Assembly (NCBI GenBank): GCA_963070105.1
Contig: OY718803.1
Location: 2,276,507-2,340,506 of the forward strand
From: Litomosoides sigmodontis
Lineage: Eukaryota; Nematoda; Chromadorea; Rhabditida; Onchocercidae
Direction: 5' to 3'
Length of the DNA: 64,000 bases
Positions 63,226-64,000 of this stretch are shown one piece after another. The translations under genes were made by a program, and so were the position numbers. The notes under the pieces are model-generated. The model did not search any database, was not told the origin of the DNA, and saw only the letters and a list, made by a program, of their open reading frames with translations. How positions within the stretch are numbered: the stretch's first letter is position 1; each line of letters starts with the position of its first letter.

Positions 63226-64000
63226 ATTTAAAAATACAATAAGACATGATAACATTTTTTAAAAAAAAAAGAACAGGATTTTCAATAGCAATATTTGACA
63301 AAATTTAGAGAAAATGATTGAAATGCACTATTTTTTCCACCTCTCACTCACTCCCTTCCTCACTTTTTCCCCTATTTCATCGTAAATTTCCAAGTGCTTT
63401 TTTTTTCCTGCTAAATTTAAAAGATGATGAAGTTCTCATTCATATTAGGGAGAGCATTGTGTGAAATTGAATTTTGAATGGAATTTAGAAGAAAAATTTT
63501 CATGAATGTTTTCAATTAAAAAGTAAAATTCAATGTTTAAATGTATGTTATTGCTGAAATGAATAAATTCATCCGTTTTTTTTTCTATTATTACAATTTA
63601 ATTGGAAGTAAAATTCTATTAGAATGGATAAAATACTAAATTGCAAGAGGAAATGATAAGTTTTACGGCTTTTGAATGTGAGGAAATTAGATGTGTACAC
63701 ATGCAACTACAATTTTTACGGCATTTCAATATTTCAATGAAGAAATTAGACGTACAAGCGTAAAATTACAGCTTTACAATATTTCAATGTTAACAAATTT
63801 GACGTGGAAGCGTGATGATGAAAGGATTGAGTGAAAAAGGTGCAAGTGATAAAGAGTGGAAAATTTTGGTAAAGAAGCGAAATTTTTTTTTTTGCAAAAA
63901 TTTGAATTTTAAATTAAAAAAAATAATTTCACAAATGTTTTTTTTTGTTGTTCACAAAGGCTTTTTTATATTTCAAAAAATTATACATTAAATGAAAAAA
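63226..64000. other. Right edge, nothing recognised
   Basis: AT-rich DNA with A and T homopolymers. I see no supported exon, RNA gene or structured repeat up to the end of the window. Confidence 0.5.

Overview
The window looks like nuclear DNA of a nematode. It is very AT-rich, with small exons, introns opening in GT and closing in T-rich AG acceptors, and abundant simple repeats. Its two recognisable genes match nematode basement-membrane collagen XV/XVIII (cle-1 in C. elegans) and nematode tropomyosin (lev-11/tmy-1). A clade III (spirurid/ascarid-like) species is my guess; the species cannot be fixed from sequence alone.

Layout. Bases 1-118 hold the tail of an upstream plus-strand gene, probably ending in a MAM-like domain, with a poly(A) signal at 171-176. 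Then come about 6.7 kb of repeat-rich intergenic DNA. From 6787 to 35636 lies a 25-exon plus-strand collagen XV/XVIII gene: signal peptide, thrombospondin-N/laminin-G-like (TSPN) domain, acidic linker, interrupted Gly-X-Y collagen block, NC1 trimerisation domain, Gln/Pro/His-rich hinge and C-terminal endostatin. The 25 exons sum to 3558 nt (1185 aa) with every phase compatible. A second, internal first exon (24569-25984) carries its own signal peptide and a large polyQ, Asp- and Gly-rich acidic region. It splices in phase into exon 6 and would give a short-promoter isoform without most of TSPN (about 1442 aa).

After about 5.7 kb of gene-free DNA lies the convergent minus-strand tropomyosin gene (41316-55116). 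Its low-molecular-weight first exon starts at 55116. I find two versions of the 134-nt exon, three of the 118-nt exon, two of the 139-nt exon and two of the 83-nt C-terminal exon. One choice of each gives exactly 256 aa. The exons of the long muscle-type N-terminus are not in the window and presumably lie beyond base 64000. From 55117 to 64000 I see mostly simple repeats plus two weak unidentified minus-strand exon candidates near 62.1-63.2 kb.

How they relate. One gene encodes an extracellular-matrix collagen and the other an actin-filament protein; nothing suggests they work together. Both diversify their products, the collagen by alternative promoters and tropomyosin by mutually exclusive exons. 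Other signals worth attention are a pure AAT tract of about 1 kb in a collagen intron, a compact three-helix fold ending in a T run at 8264-8343, a cluster of ten ACGT cores at 37072-37479, and a 22-bp palindromic minisatellite in a tropomyosin intron.
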